Positions 10,609-18,777 of a stretch of 64,000 nt of DNA are shown one piece after another. The stretch is from Rhodovulum sp. ES.010 (lineage in GTDB: Bacteria; Pseudomonadota; Alphaproteobacteria; Rhodobacterales; Rhodobacteraceae): assembly GCF_900142935.1 (NCBI RefSeq), contig NZ_FSRS01000001.1, positions 2,892,501 through 2,956,500 of the forward strand, read 5' to 3'. The translations under genes were made by a program, and so were the position numbers. The notes under the pieces were generated by a model. It did no database searches and was not told where the DNA came from. It saw only the letters and a program-made list of their open reading frames with translations. How positions within the stretch are numbered: position 1 is the first letter of the stretch; every line of letters begins with the position of its first letter.

Positions 10609-10804
10609 TGGCCGCCACCTCCTGCAGCCGGGCCACTTCGAAGGCCTCCACATCGGCCAGGCGATAGCGCACCAGGCGCCCGACCTTCACGTAAGGCAGC
10701 GGATAGCGCTTGGTGCAGCGCCAGGTGCTGAGCGTGGTCGTGGACACGCCCAGCCGGTCGGCCACGTCCTGGGGCGTGAGAAGGGTTTTCGGTGTCAGGC
10801 TCAT
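10598..10804 (-). CDS. AlpA/excisionase-like helix-turn-helix regulator
   Basis: 68 aa DNA-binding protein of the HTH_17/MerR-like excisionase class: LLTPQDVADRLGVSTTTLS is the helix-turn-helix, followed by the wing YPLPYVKVGRLVRYR and LADVEAFE. In P4-like satellites AlpA activates the integrase gene and favours excision. ATG 10804 has GGAAA about 8 nt upstream; a TTG at 10822 is a weaker alternative. It heads the replication gene set (alpA, primase module, helicase) on the minus strand. Confidence 0.83.
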   Translation of the reverse strand: MSLTPKTLLTPQDVADRLGVSTTTLSTWRCTKRYPLPYVKVGRLVRYRLADVEAFEVARLQEVAANDN

Positions 10805-10945
10805 TTCGTGTTTCCTCGTCAATGGTTAGCGACAAGGAAAGGCTGCCAGCATCGCGGGCCGCGCTCCATCAAACCTGATCGGAGATTCCGGGGCGGAAAC
10901 CGCGCCCCGGATTTACGATGACTTCTATCCCGAAGGTACAGACCT

Positions 10946-11278
10946 TTACGCTTTGCGCATCATCCAAGCGCTGACCGCGGTCCACGCCAAGAATGAGAGC
11001 GGGTTTCCCATCAGGTCCCACATCTCAGTGTCGGTGAACTCCTCGATAAGCGAATATGCTAAAGCCGCGAGAAATATTCCAACTACTGCCGCCGCCACTG
11101 GCCTTATGACACGATCGTTTTGCTGTTCGTTTTCCTCACGTTCTCTCTTTCCTTTCCTTGCGTCGAGTGACCGCTTTAGGAGCTGGAGTTCCATCTTCTC
11201 CCATTGTTCATCGCTCAGCCGAAGACGCTCAAATTCCGTGTCTGTAAGGTAGTGTGGTGGTCTGTCATATGCGTTCAT
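10946..11278 (-). CDS. Hypothetical small membrane protein
   Basis: 110 aa, family not recognised. The N-terminal half is charged and helical (DTEFERLRLSDEQWEKMELQ, then a KGKREREENEQQ stretch) and could form a coiled coil. Two hydrophobic segments follow (about residues 59-77 and 91-107), so the protein is probably anchored in the inner membrane with a cytoplasmic N-terminus. Base composition is lower in GC than the replication genes, suggesting accessory cargo acquired separately. Confidence 0.55.
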   Translation of the reverse strand: MNAYDRPPHYLTDTEFERLRLSDEQWEKMELQLLKRSLDARKGKREREENEQQNDRVIRPVAAAVVGIFLAALAYSLIEEFTDTEMWDLMGNPLSFLAWTAVSAWMMRKA

Positions 11279-11346
11279 CGGCTGCGGGCTCCGTGCGCAA
11301 GGGGTCAGCGTTGTCTTGATCGGTCGGTATAATCGCTTGTCGGGTA

Positions 11347-12204
11347 CTAGCGGTTCGTATCGTCCGCTCTGACCTTACGCAAACCGTTCACGATGGCGGA
11401 GCGCGTGACGGCCGGATCAAGGCGCCGAAATACGGTTTCCAAGGCATCCACGAGGCGCGAGAGGGTGCGGCCAGTTTCGGGATAGTACATGCCTTCCGTA
11501 AACGGATGGCCGGACAGCGCCGACCATGTCGGCTGGAAGGTAACTAGAAACTGCAAAAGCGCATGGTCCTTCGGGAATTTCCTGACTTTGGACTGTGCCC
11601 GCCAGCGCTGCGTTTCCGCTTTGAGTTCGTCCTCTGAATCCAGCCGGAGCGGGGCCTCGCCTTCCATATCAGGTTCCAGCAGCACCGGCTTCGGCTTCCG
11701 GTTGATGGCGTCTTCAACGCAGATTTGCAGGTCCACCAGGACTTCGCGATAGTTCGCGAAGATATTGCGGCGTGTGCCCATCATATCCCCGAGCGTGACG
11801 CCGTTTCGTACCTCGTGAAGATGCGGGTTGCGCCTCACGGCCTTCTCTACGCGCGCTTCCAGTCCCGGGTAATCCTGCAGATGCAGGAGGGCATCGTAGA
11901 GCCGTTGCGCGGCTTCCGTGACGCGATCCAGCGCCGCGTTGTCTTCTTTTTCGCTGCGCTGTGTCGCCCGTTCCAGGGCGGCAGTCACATAGGCATCGCT
12001 CGCGACGACCAAGCCTCGCCGCAACGAGGCCTGCGTTTCCGGGTCGTTGCTCATGTCGCCATGCGCAATGACCTCGCTCAGCAACTCATTGCTGATCAGT
12101 TCCTGGTACTGAGGCTCCGATTCTTCGTCCACGTTGATCGCGAGGTGCGGATACAGGGCTGCAATGGTCAAGGTCGTCCCTCGTTTCTTGGGCTGGACGC
12201 GCAT
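11347..12204 (-). CDS. Hypothetical protein, island cargo next to integrase
   Basis: 285 aa if started at ATG 12204. I do not recognise the family. It is mostly charged and helical, without signal peptide or membrane segments, so cytoplasmic. The start would overlap the 3' end of the integrase gene by 119 bp, which is long. A GTG at 12132 or ATG at 12054 would shorten or remove the overlap. Position between integrase and the regulator/replication block is where satellites keep accessory or defence genes, but nothing in the sequence says which. Confidence 0.55.
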   Translation of the reverse strand: MRVQPKKRGTTLTIAALYPHLAINVDEESEPQYQELISNELLSEVIAHGDMSNDPETQASLRRGLVVASDAYVTAALERATQRSEKEDNAALDRVTEAAQRLYDALLHLQDYPGLEARVEKAVRRNPHLHEVRNGVTLGDMMGTRRNIFANYREVLVDLQICVEDAINRKPKPVLLEPDMEGEAPLRLDSEDELKAETQRWRAQSKVRKFPKDHALLQFLVTFQPTWSALSGHPFTEGMYYPETGRTLSRLVDALETVFRRLDPAVTRSAIVNGLRKVRADDTNR

Positions 12205-13345
12205 AGGCGAACATCGCGTCGGTCGCCTTGTTCACGGAGTCGCGTACGGGGTCCAGGTTCAGGCGGGCATAGATCGCGGTCGATTGCTGGCTGCGATGGC
12301 CCAGGGACTTGCCGATGATGTAGCCATTGGCGCCGGTCGCGGCCTGGTAGCTGCCCAGGGTGCGGCGCAGATCGTGAATCCGGAGATCGGCAATCCCGGC
12401 TTCCTTCAGGATGCGCGCCCAGGCCTTCTTCGGATCGGCCAGGTGGCCCGACGCGCCACTGCCGGGAAACACCCATGGGCCGTCAGAGGCGAGCTTGCGC
12501 TCTTTCAGGATTTCCAGTGCCTGGCCGGGCAGGTGGACGATCTGCGCGTCGCCGTTCTTCGTCTGGCCGATCCGCCAGGTCGCGGTGCTGAAGTTGATAT
12601 CCTGCCAGCGCATCGCGAGCGTGTTGGACTTCCGCGCGCCGGTCAGCAGGGAAACCAGGAAGAAATCGCGCGCCGCCTCGTTCGGTTCGTTCGCCAGGGC
12701 TTCGAAGAAGCGCGGCAACTCGTCGGGCTGCAGGAAGCGGTCGCGGCTCTGTTCCTTGAACTTCTTGATGCCCGCGGCCGGGTTCGTGCCGTCCCAGCCC
12801 CAATCAATCGCCTTGTTGAAGATCGAGCGCACCCGCTCAAGCAGGCGGTTGGCCTGGTAAATGCCGTTCTCCTTGCCGACGCGGGCGTGCAAGCGCTCCA
12901 CATCGGATTTCATAATCTTCGATATCTTGCGTTTGAACCAGTGGGAAAGGAACTTCGTAACTTCCCGCTCGTCGTATTTCCAAGAGCGTTTGTGAACTTT
13001 CGAGTATTTTTCCAAATATTCTTCGAAGAGCGCGCCGAACGTCATCTCGTCGCGGATGGCGCGCCGTTCCTTCTGCGGGTTCTTGCCGCTCGCAATCTCG
13101 CCCTTGGCCTTCTGCGCGAGCTTCCGGGCGTTCTCGATGCTGATATCGGGGAAGCGCCCCAGGAGAAGCCGCTCGGGGCGCCCCTCCACGCGCTTGTAGA
13201 GATAGAAGCTCTTGCTGCCGCCAGGCGAGACGGCCAGGACCAGGCCCTGTTCCCGCTCGTCATAGTAGTAGTCCCGGCTGCCCTTGGCGGCGGGCGGCGC
13301 CTTCGACAAGGCGGCCTTGGTGAAGTTCAGGCGGTGGCTGGCCAT
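12086..13345 (-). CDS. Tyrosine site-specific integrase (P4-type, DUF4102 N-terminus)
   Basis: 419 aa. The N-terminal arm-binding domain (LRFTKAALSKA-like start, then DEREQGLVLAVSPGGSKSFYL and RLLLGRFPDISIENARKLA) is of the DUF4102 type. The SAM-like core-binding domain spans about residues 100-200. Catalytic residues are Arg in LLTGARKSN, the HDLRRTLGS His-xx-Arg box, and His/Tyr in LGHRSQQSTAIYAR. It would catalyse integration at the tRNA-fMet 3' end, which fits the adjacent att sites. The last 40 or so residues after AMFAYA are unlike the usual family ending, and overlap the next gene. Confidence 0.94.
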   Translation of the reverse strand: MASHRLNFTKAALSKAPPAAKGSRDYYYDEREQGLVLAVSPGGSKSFYLYKRVEGRPERLLLGRFPDISIENARKLAQKAKGEIASGKNPQKERRAIRDEMTFGALFEEYLEKYSKVHKRSWKYDEREVTKFLSHWFKRKISKIMKSDVERLHARVGKENGIYQANRLLERVRSIFNKAIDWGWDGTNPAAGIKKFKEQSRDRFLQPDELPRFFEALANEPNEAARDFFLVSLLTGARKSNTLAMRWQDINFSTATWRIGQTKNGDAQIVHLPGQALEILKERKLASDGPWVFPGSGASGHLADPKKAWARILKEAGIADLRIHDLRRTLGSYQAATGANGYIIGKSLGHRSQQSTAIYARLNLDPVRDSVNKATDAMFAYARPAQETRDDLDHCSPVSAPRDQRGRRIGASVPGTDQQ

Positions 13346-13362
13346 GCTGCCTCCCGTGATCC

Positions 13363-13394
13363 AGTGCTACGGCGGTGCTACGCTGGTGCTACAC
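13363..13394. repeat. Arm-type direct repeats upstream of integrase
   Basis: Three 11-bp-spaced units of (A/G)GTGCTACG/AC start at 13363, 13374 and 13385. The first two form the 20-mer shared with 3248-3267 at the island's other end. They lie 18 bp before the integrase start codon, between the gene and attR, where arm-binding sites also allow autorepression. The function is inferred. Confidence 0.55.
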
Positions 13395-13513
13395 TCTGGA
13401 GCAAATTTGGGCAATCTGGCAGCATGGCGCGCAAGCCAAGTCTTGGCGTAACATATTGATAAAGCATGATAGAAATGCCTGCGGAGAATTTGAGCAAACC
13501 ACAGACCCTTAGA

Positions 13514-13559
13514 CTCATAACCTGAAGGTCGTAGGTTCAAATCCTACCCCCGCAACCAA
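13514..13559. repeat. attR, right attachment site
   Basis: Perfect 46-bp copy of 3136-3181. It is only the 3' part of tRNA-fMet, without the D arm, so it is not a functional tRNA gene. A tRNA-like call here would be a fragment. Confidence 0.93.
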
Positions 13560-13624
13560 CTTTAGCACAATAAATCAATACCTTAACCTCGCAGCGGGCG
13601 AAGCTTCTGGCTTTGCCCCGCCAG

Positions 13625-13644
13625 GCGTGGAAGCTGCGTGGAAG
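13625..13644. repeat. Second 11-bp-spaced direct repeat outside attR
   Basis: GCGTGGAAG occurs at 13625-13633 and 13636-13644, the same 11-bp spacing as the arm repeats of the island but with a different sequence. It lies 65 bp outside attR. It may mark the edge of another, older element integrated at the same tRNA. No gene is visible in 13560-13679. Confidence 0.3.
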
Positions 13645-13679
13645 ACTGCAAACCTCAAGCAGGGATGTGGTAGACGGGT

Positions 13680-14950
13680 TGACCTGCCACTGATCTTTCA
13701 TCCAGCCGCGACCGGAGCCCGGTTGGTGTTTACGCCAAATGGCGCGGGTTGAGCAATCGCCCGACGCGCGGAGCTCTCATCTCGCGCAGCGGGTCGGGCG
13801 ATTGCGGTGGTCAGGGTCTGCGCGTAGTCAGCCGGGGTCTGATAGCCCAAGGCCGAATGGGGGCGCTCGGTGTTGTAGTCGGCGACCCAGGCGGCGATCA
13901 GGTCGCGGGCATGGGCGAGGTTACGAAACAGCGTCTCGTTCAAGAACTCGTCCCGCATCCGGCCGTTGAAGCTCTCGACAAAGCCATTCTGCATCGGCTT
14001 GCCCGGCGCGATGTAGTGCCATTCGATCCGGTTCTCGGCGCACCACTTCAGGATCGCGTTCGAGGTCAGTTCCGTCCCGTTGTCCGACACGATCATTCCC
14101 GGCTTGCCGCGACGTTCGATCAGCGCCGTCAGCTCCCGCGCGACGCGCCGGCCGGAGATCGACGTGTCCGGGATCGCGGCGAGGCATTCGCGCGTGACGT
14201 CATCGACGATGTTCAGCACCCGGAACCGCCGCCCGCACGCGAACTGGTCATGGACGAAATCCAGTGACCAACGGGCATTTGCGCGCGCCTCGACCAGGAT
14301 CGGGGCGCGGGTGCCGATGGCCTTGCGCCGCGCGCGCCGCTTGCGGACGGTCAGCCCTTCCTCGCGGTAAAGCCGGTAGATACGGTTGATCCCCGAGGGC
14401 TCGCCCTCCCGCCGGAGCAGGACGAAGAGCCGCCGGTAGCCGAACCGCCGACGCTCGTTGGCAAGCTCCCGCAATCGGCCGCGCAGTTCCGTGTCGGGTG
14501 CGCGTTGCGACCGGTAGCGGATCGTCTTCCGATCCGCGCCGGCAATCTGGCACGCCCGTCGTTCCGACAGCCCGAACCGGGCCTTCAGATGCGCGACCGC
14601 CTCGCGCTTCACGACGGGCGTCACCACTTTTTTGAAACCAGCTCGCGCATCGCGGCCAGATCCAGCATCTGCTCCGCCAGCAGCTTCTTCAACTTGGCGT
14701 TCTCGTCCTCGAGCGCCTTCAGCCGTTTGGCCTCTGACACCGTCATGCCGCCGTATTTGGCTTTCCAGTTGTAGAACGTCCCCTCCGACATGCCGTGCTT
14801 GCGGCACAGATCGGCACACTTCGCCCCGGCCTCATGCTCGGCCAGGATGCCGATAATCTGCTCTTCGCTGTATCTCGTTCGCTTCATTGTCCGTCCCCTC
14901 ATTGGGTCGGACTCTAATCGCAGGTGGAGGAAAAATCCCGTGGCAGGTCA
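13680..14950. mobile_element. IS3-family insertion sequence, 1271 bp
   Basis: Ends are TGACCTGCCAC at 13680-13690 and its complement GTGGCAGGTCA at 14940-14950, with partial matching continuing inwards. This terminus resembles the IS407 group of the IS3 family. The two-frame transposase with a slippery A6G is complete. No matching target duplication is seen (GGGT on the left, CGAC on the right), which suggests recombination or deletion after insertion. The right flank is inside another IS3 remnant. Confidence 0.88.
13698..14902 (-). CDS. IS3-family transposase OrfAB, -1 frameshift product
   Basis: OrfA (14621-14902, 93 aa) has an HTH_8-type N-terminus, [20 protein letters not shown], and a leucine-zipper-like helix. 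OrfB in the -1 frame supplies the DDE integrase domain: [20 protein letters not shown] and [18 protein letters not shown], then [15 protein letters not shown]. The join is at A AAA AAG (14627-14633), where codons TCA-AAA-AAG fit the X XXY YYZ rule. OrfA alone stops at 14621-14623. The fusion gives an active transposase; OrfA alone is usually regulatory. There are no internal stops, so the copy seems functional. Confidence 0.92.
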
Positions 14951-15340
14951 CGACGACCCGGCAGGCCCGCCGTTCGCTGAGTCCCATCTCACTGATCAGA
15001 AAGCCCACGGCTTTGCGCTTCGCCGTTCGCCATCGGTCTCGAACGCATGGCGACGCGATGGCTCACCCTCACCAGTTTTTTGCCAAGAGCTCCTTCATCG
15101 CGGTCATGTCCAGCATCTGATCTGCCATGATCCGCTTGAGCATTCGCCATTGTCTCTCGGACCAATGGCTCATTGTAGAACGTCGCCGTGCTGATCGCGT
15201 GGCGCCGGCAGATGTCGTCGACCTTCGCCCCGGCCTCGTGCTCCTTCAGCACGCCGATGATCTTCTCTTCAGAGAACCGTTTCCGCTTCATGGGACTTCC
15301 TCCTTCGTCCAGTCAAAGGTGGAAAATTCCAGTTCGCAAT
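14951..15340 (-). pseudogene. Remnant of a second IS3-family transposase
   Basis: The 3' side (15170-15291) encodes the start of an OrfA (KRKRFSEEKIIGVLKEHEAG and then RRHAISTATFYN), which breaks off. Further left, other frames hold OrfA C-terminal residues (MLKRIMADQMLDMTAMKELL) and then OrfB-like [12 protein letters not shown], cut at 14950 by the intact IS3 element. A likely terminal repeat with GGTGGAAAATTCCAG lies at 15319-15333. The internal deletion and mixed frames make it non-functional. Confidence 0.75.
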
Positions 15341-15530
15341 GGCCCGGATAGCGGGGGGAAGGTCACGACTTCGATCGTCAGGTCGCCGAACTCCAGGTCC
15401 GCGCCGCCGTCCTGAACGGCTACACCGCGCTCGGCATACCAGTCACAGAGCCCATGGGGTAAGTGCGTCTGGGGAAAGGGGAGGTCCGGGCTTCACGCTC
15501 TTTGCGCAACAAAGCCCCGTGGCCCTTTCG
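15341..15530 (-). other. Short stretch with a possible truncated gene
   Basis: Between the IS remnant and znuB, the minus strand is open for about 45 codons (reading LCDWYAERGVAVQDGGADLE and on) and looks like high-GC coding sequence cut off by the IS end. It has no recognisable family or start. It may be the tail of a chromosomal or older island gene. Confidence 0.25.
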
Positions 15531-16334
15531 TTAAGCGCCTATTGCCGACCGAAGGCCCCGGAAGACACTGGTGCACAGGAAACAGATCGCGGCCACGCAG
15601 ACGATGGAGGGGCCCGCCGGCGTGTCGAACAGATAGGCCGCGCGCAGGCCGACCACCGCAGAGACCGCCCCGATGGCCGCGCCGGTTAGGGCCATGCCCT
15701 CGGGCGTGCGCGCCAGGGGCCGCGCGGCGGCAGCCGGAATGATCAGCATCGCGGCGATCAGCAGGACGCCGACCACCTTGATCGCCACCGCGACGGTGAT
15801 CGCCAGCGAGAGCGTCAGGACCAGCTGTTCGCGCTTGGGCCGGATGCCGCTGGCATAGGCCAATTCCTCGTTCAGCGTCGCGGTCAGCAGCGCGGACCAG
15901 CGCCAGCCGATCAGGCCGACCACGAGAACCGCGCCGCCCCAGATCACCGCTAGATCGCCGCGCGACACGGCCAGGATGTCGCCGAAGAGATAGGCCATGA
16001 GGTCGATGCGAATGCCCGACAGGAACGACACCGCGACGAGACCGAAGGCCAGTGCCGAATGCGCCAGAACGCCCAGCAGCGTGTCCATCGCATAGCCCCG
16101 CCCGCTGAGCGCCGAGACCGTCAGGGCCATGGCGAGCGCGACCGCCACGGCCCCGGGGAAGATCGACATCTCCAGCGCGAGCGACAGCGCGACACCCAGG
16201 ATTGCGGCATGGGCCGTCGCGTCGCCGAAATAGGCCATGCGGCGCCAGACGACGAAGCTGCCGAGGGGCGCGGCCGCGACAGCCACACCGATGCCGGCGA
16301 GCGTGGCCCGGGTCATGAAATCGTCCAGCATCAC
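15531..16334 (-). CDS. znuB: Zinc ABC transporter permease ZnuB
   Basis: 267 aa inner-membrane permease of the ABC-3 (metal) class with about eight hydrophobic segments. Family-like features are LGSFVVWRRMAYFGDATAHAAILG near the N-terminus (read in two parts) and the conserved KVVGVLLIAAMLIIPAAAAR segment near residue 185. The start overlaps the znuC stop by ATGA (16331-16334), so the two are translationally coupled. It works with ZnuC and ZnuA, encoded alongside, to import zinc across the inner membrane. IS debris lies directly downstream of its stop. Confidence 0.93.
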   Translation of the reverse strand: MMLDDFMTRATLAGIGVAVAAAPLGSFVVWRRMAYFGDATAHAAILGVALSLALEMSIFPGAVAVALAMALTVSALSGRGYAMDTLLGVLAHSALAFGLVAVSFLSGIRIDLMAYLFGDILAVSRGDLAVIWGGAVLVVGLIGWRWSALLTATLNEELAYASGIRPKREQLVLTLSLAITVAVAIKVVGVLLIAAMLIIPAAAARPLARTPEGMALTGAAIGAVSAVVGLRAAYLFDTPAGPSIVCVAAICFLCTSVFRGLRSAIGA

Positions 16335-17059
16335 TCGGCCGCCTGTGTCGTGTCGTGTTTGTGATCGTGTTCGTGGCGATAGAGCGCGAGGGCCCCGCCG
16401 GTCCCGGTCCCGAACAGCGCGCGATATTCCGGCGCCGAGGAGACATGCTCGGGCGTGCCGTGACAGCAGACATGCCCGTTGAGGCAGATCACCCGGTTGG
16501 AGGCCGCCATCACCACGTGCAGTTCGTGGCTGATCATCAGCACCGCGCAGCCGGTCTCGCGCCGCACCTCGTCGATCAGCCGGTAGAACGCGGCGGAGCC
16601 GGGCTGGTCCAGGCCCGCCGTCGGCTCATCGAGCAAGAGCAGGCCGGGGCGCACCACCAGCGCCCGCGCCAGAAGCACCCGCTGCAACTGCCCGCCCGAC
16701 AGTTGCGACATCTGCCGGTTGGCCAGGTCGGGCACGCCCGCGCGCGCCAACGCGCTGGCCACGTTCTCCTGCGCGGCCCGGCCCGGCAGGCGCAGGAAAC
16801 GTGCGACGGTGATCGGCAGCGTGGGATCGACATGCAGTCGTTGCGGGACGTAGCCAATGACGAGGCCGGAGGCCTTGGCGATCCGCCCGGCCGCCACGGG
16901 CACCGCGCCGACAACGGCGCGGAGCAGGGTCGTCTTGCCCGACCCGTTCGGCCCCACGATGGTCACGATCTCGCCCGGTTCGATGCTGAGGCTGACATCG
17001 CGCAAGACCTCACTTGCGCCGTAGCGCACGCTGATATGGTCGACGTTCAGAAGGCTCAT
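16331..17059 (-). CDS. znuC: Zinc ABC transporter ATP-binding protein ZnuC
   Basis: 242 aa ATPase. Walker A is GPNGSGKTT (about residues 36-44), the signature is LSGGQLQRV and Walker B is LLLLDEPTAGLD, with the switch His in MISHELHVV. The C-terminus is His-rich (HEHDHKHD), as in many ZnuC proteins. It starts at ATG 17059, overlapping the zur stop by ATGA, so zur-znuC-znuB form one coupled operon. Confidence 0.94.
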   Translation of the reverse strand: MSLLNVDHISVRYGASEVLRDVSLSIEPGEIVTIVGPNGSGKTTLLRAVVGAVPVAAGRIAKASGLVIGYVPQRLHVDPTLPITVARFLRLPGRAAQENVASALARAGVPDLANRQMSQLSGGQLQRVLLARALVVRPGLLLLDEPTAGLDQPGSAAFYRLIDEVRRETGCAVLMISHELHVVMAASNRVICLNGHVCCHGTPEHVSSAPEYRALFGTGTGGALALYRHEHDHKHDTTQAAE

Positions 17060-17574
17060 GCCCCGGCTTTCTCGGCACAGGCGGGGCAGACGCCGATCGC
17101 CTCCACGACCGTGCGTTCGATTCGAAACCCGGTGGCGCGGGCGGCCTCGCCCAGCGTGCCGCGGGCCGGGGCGGATTGCGCTTCGGCGACGGCCTCGCAG
17201 ACCCGGCAGATCAGGAAGGCCGGCGAGTGCGGCGCGCCGGGATGGGCGCAGGCGATGAAGGCGTTCAGCCGCTCGATCTTGTGGGCGAAGCCGTTGGCCA
17301 CCAGAAAATCCAACGCCCGGTAGGCCACCGGCGGCTGGGCGCCGAACCCCGCCTCGTGCAACCGTTCGAGCAGTTCGTAGGCGCCCATCGCGCGATGCTC
17401 GCGCAGCAGGATCTCGAGCGCCGCCCGCCGCACCGGCGTGAAGCGCAACCCCTCGGCGGCGCAGTGCGTCTCGGCCGCCGCGATGGCCGCCTCGACGCAA
17501 TGGCCGTGGTCATGGGCCTCGAACCCGATCGGCTCCACGCTTGGGGCGGTTTCCGTCCGCGCTGCTCTTGTCAT
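17056..17574 (-). CDS. zur: Zinc uptake regulator Zur (Fur family)
   Basis: 172 aa Fur-family repressor. The winged helix covers LRFTPVRRAALEILLREH to AYRALDFLVANGFAHKIE. Structural zinc cysteines are in ICRVC and VCPAC. The N-terminal part is extended and His-rich (EAHDHGHCVE). Being first gene of the znuCB operon and adjacent to znuA argues for zinc rather than iron sensing. It should repress both directions from the 56-bp region next to its start when zinc is sufficient. Confidence 0.92.
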   Translation of the reverse strand: MTRAARTETAPSVEPIGFEAHDHGHCVEAAIAAAETHCAAEGLRFTPVRRAALEILLREHRAMGAYELLERLHEAGFGAQPPVAYRALDFLVANGFAHKIERLNAFIACAHPGAPHSPAFLICRVCEAVAEAQSAPARGTLGEAARATGFRIERTVVEAIGVCPACAEKAGA

Positions 17575-17605
17575 GTTATCTCATTTCCTGTATTCGGCTT
17601 GAAAC

Positions 17606-17618
17606 GTTATACAATCAC
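17606..17618. promoter_or_regulatory. Candidate Zur operator between zur and znuA
   Basis: GTTATACAATCAC matches a GTTATA-n-TATAAC style palindrome in 10 of 12 arm positions. It is the AT-rich centre of the 56-bp gap between the divergent zur and znuA starts, 13 bp before the znuA ATG. Position and composition fit a shared Zur operator. I rely on memory for the alphaproteobacterial Zur-box form. Confidence 0.5.
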
Positions 17619-17630
17619 AGGAAGGTGCCA

Positions 17631-18644
17631 ATGTCCAGAAACCTGTTTCCGCTCGCGCTGACCGCAACGATGCTGGCCGGCACGGCCATGGCCGAGGTGC
17701 CGCGCGTCGCCGCCGACATCGCGCCGTTGCACGCGCTCGTGGCCCGCGTGATGCAGGGCGTCGGTGCGCCGGACCTGATCGTGCAGCCCGGCGCCTCGCC
17801 GCACGAATACAGCCTGCGCCCCTCCGAGGCGGAGGCGCTGCAGGACGCGGATATCGTGATCTGGATGGGAGAGGACCTGGCCCCCTGGATGCAAAGCGCG
17901 ATCGAGACGCTCACGGCCGACGCATCGGTCGTGACGCTTCTGGAGGCGCAGGAGACGGCCCTTCTGGAATTCCGCGAAAACGCCCTGTTCGAAAAGCACG
18001 CCCACGGCGACGACGACCATGCGGCCGAGGACGGGGCGCATGACCACGAGCATGACGACCATGCCGGGGCTGAGGATCACGCCCACGACACCGGGGAACA
18101 CGCGGAAGCCGAGGCGCATGACCACGACCATGGCGCCCATGACCCCCATGCCTGGCTGTCGCCCCGCAACGCAGCGGCGTGGCTCAACCTGATCGCGGGC
18201 GAACTCTCGGCCGCGGACCCGGAAAATGCGGGGACATACTTCGCGAATGCCGCCGAGGCCCGGGCCGAGATCGACACCCTCGTCAGCGAGATCGGCGACA
18301 TCCTCGATTCGGCGCGCGGGGGCCGGTTCGTGGTCTTCCACGACGCCTACCAGTATTTCGAGACAGCCTTCGACATTCCCGCTTCCGGCGCGATATCGCT
18401 GTCCGACGCGCGCGACCCGAGCCCGGCCCGCATCGCCGAGATCCAGGGCCGCGTTGCCGAGGAAGGGATCGACTGCGTGCTGGCCGAGCCGCAATTCGAT
18501 CCGGGGATCGTGGCGACCGTCCTGGAGGGCACCGAGGCGAACACCGCCGTGATCGACCCGCTGGGATCGGACCTCGAACCCGGCCCGGATCTCTATCCGC
18601 AGATGATGCGCAACCTCGCCTCATCGCTTGCCGGGTGCCTGTAG
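17631..18644 (+). CDS. znuA: Zinc-binding periplasmic protein ZnuA
   Basis: 337 aa substrate-binding protein of the cluster A-I metal type. A signal peptide ends near AGTAMA/EVPRV (about residue 22). The first metal His is in GASPHEYSLRPSEA. A long His/Asp loop (about residues 123-175, with repeats such as HDHEHDDH and HDHDHGAHDPHAW) is the mark of zinc-specific ZnuA. Later family motifs are VVFHDAYQYF and AEPQFDP. ATG 17631 follows AGGAAGG; upstream in-frame codons belong to the promoter region. It delivers zinc to ZnuBC. Confidence 0.95.
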   Translation: MSRNLFPLALTATMLAGTAMAEVPRVAADIAPLHALVARVMQGVGAPDLIVQPGASPHEYSLRPSEAEALQDADIVIWMGEDLAPWMQSAIETLTADASVVTLLEAQETALLEFRENALFEKHAHGDDDHAAEDGAHDHEHDDHAGAEDHAHDTGEHAEAEAHDHDHGAHDPHAWLSPRNAAAWLNLIAGELSAADPENAGTYFANAAEARAEIDTLVSEIGDILDSARGGRFVVFHDAYQYFETAFDIPASGAISLSDARDPSPARIAEIQGRVAEEGIDCVLAEPQFDPGIVATVLEGTEANTAVIDPLGSDLEPGPDLYPQMMRNLASSLAGCL

Positions 18645-18777
18645 GGCACGACAGCGGCGCCTGGGCGCGCCGATGCCGCGACCGGCGCCGCGCGTCACGA
18701 CGGTCCCCCGGGCTCGGACATGGGTGTGGTGCGCAGGGGCCTTGCGCCGCGAGACGCCGGCGTTCCACAGCCTCGGC

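Noticed and set aside
13505..13559. Second tRNA-fMet-like sequence.
   Set aside because: Only the 3' 46 bp is present; the acceptor 5' strand and D arm are missing, so it is attR, not a gene.
14627..14633. Frameshift in the IS3 transposase as a sign of decay.
   Set aside because: It lies at a perfect A AAA AAG slippery site and is the normal programmed -1 shift of IS3 elements.
18001..18160. Repetitive CAT/GAC-rich DNA considered as a tandem repeat.
   Set aside because: It encodes the His/Asp metal loop of ZnuA; no regular DNA unit.
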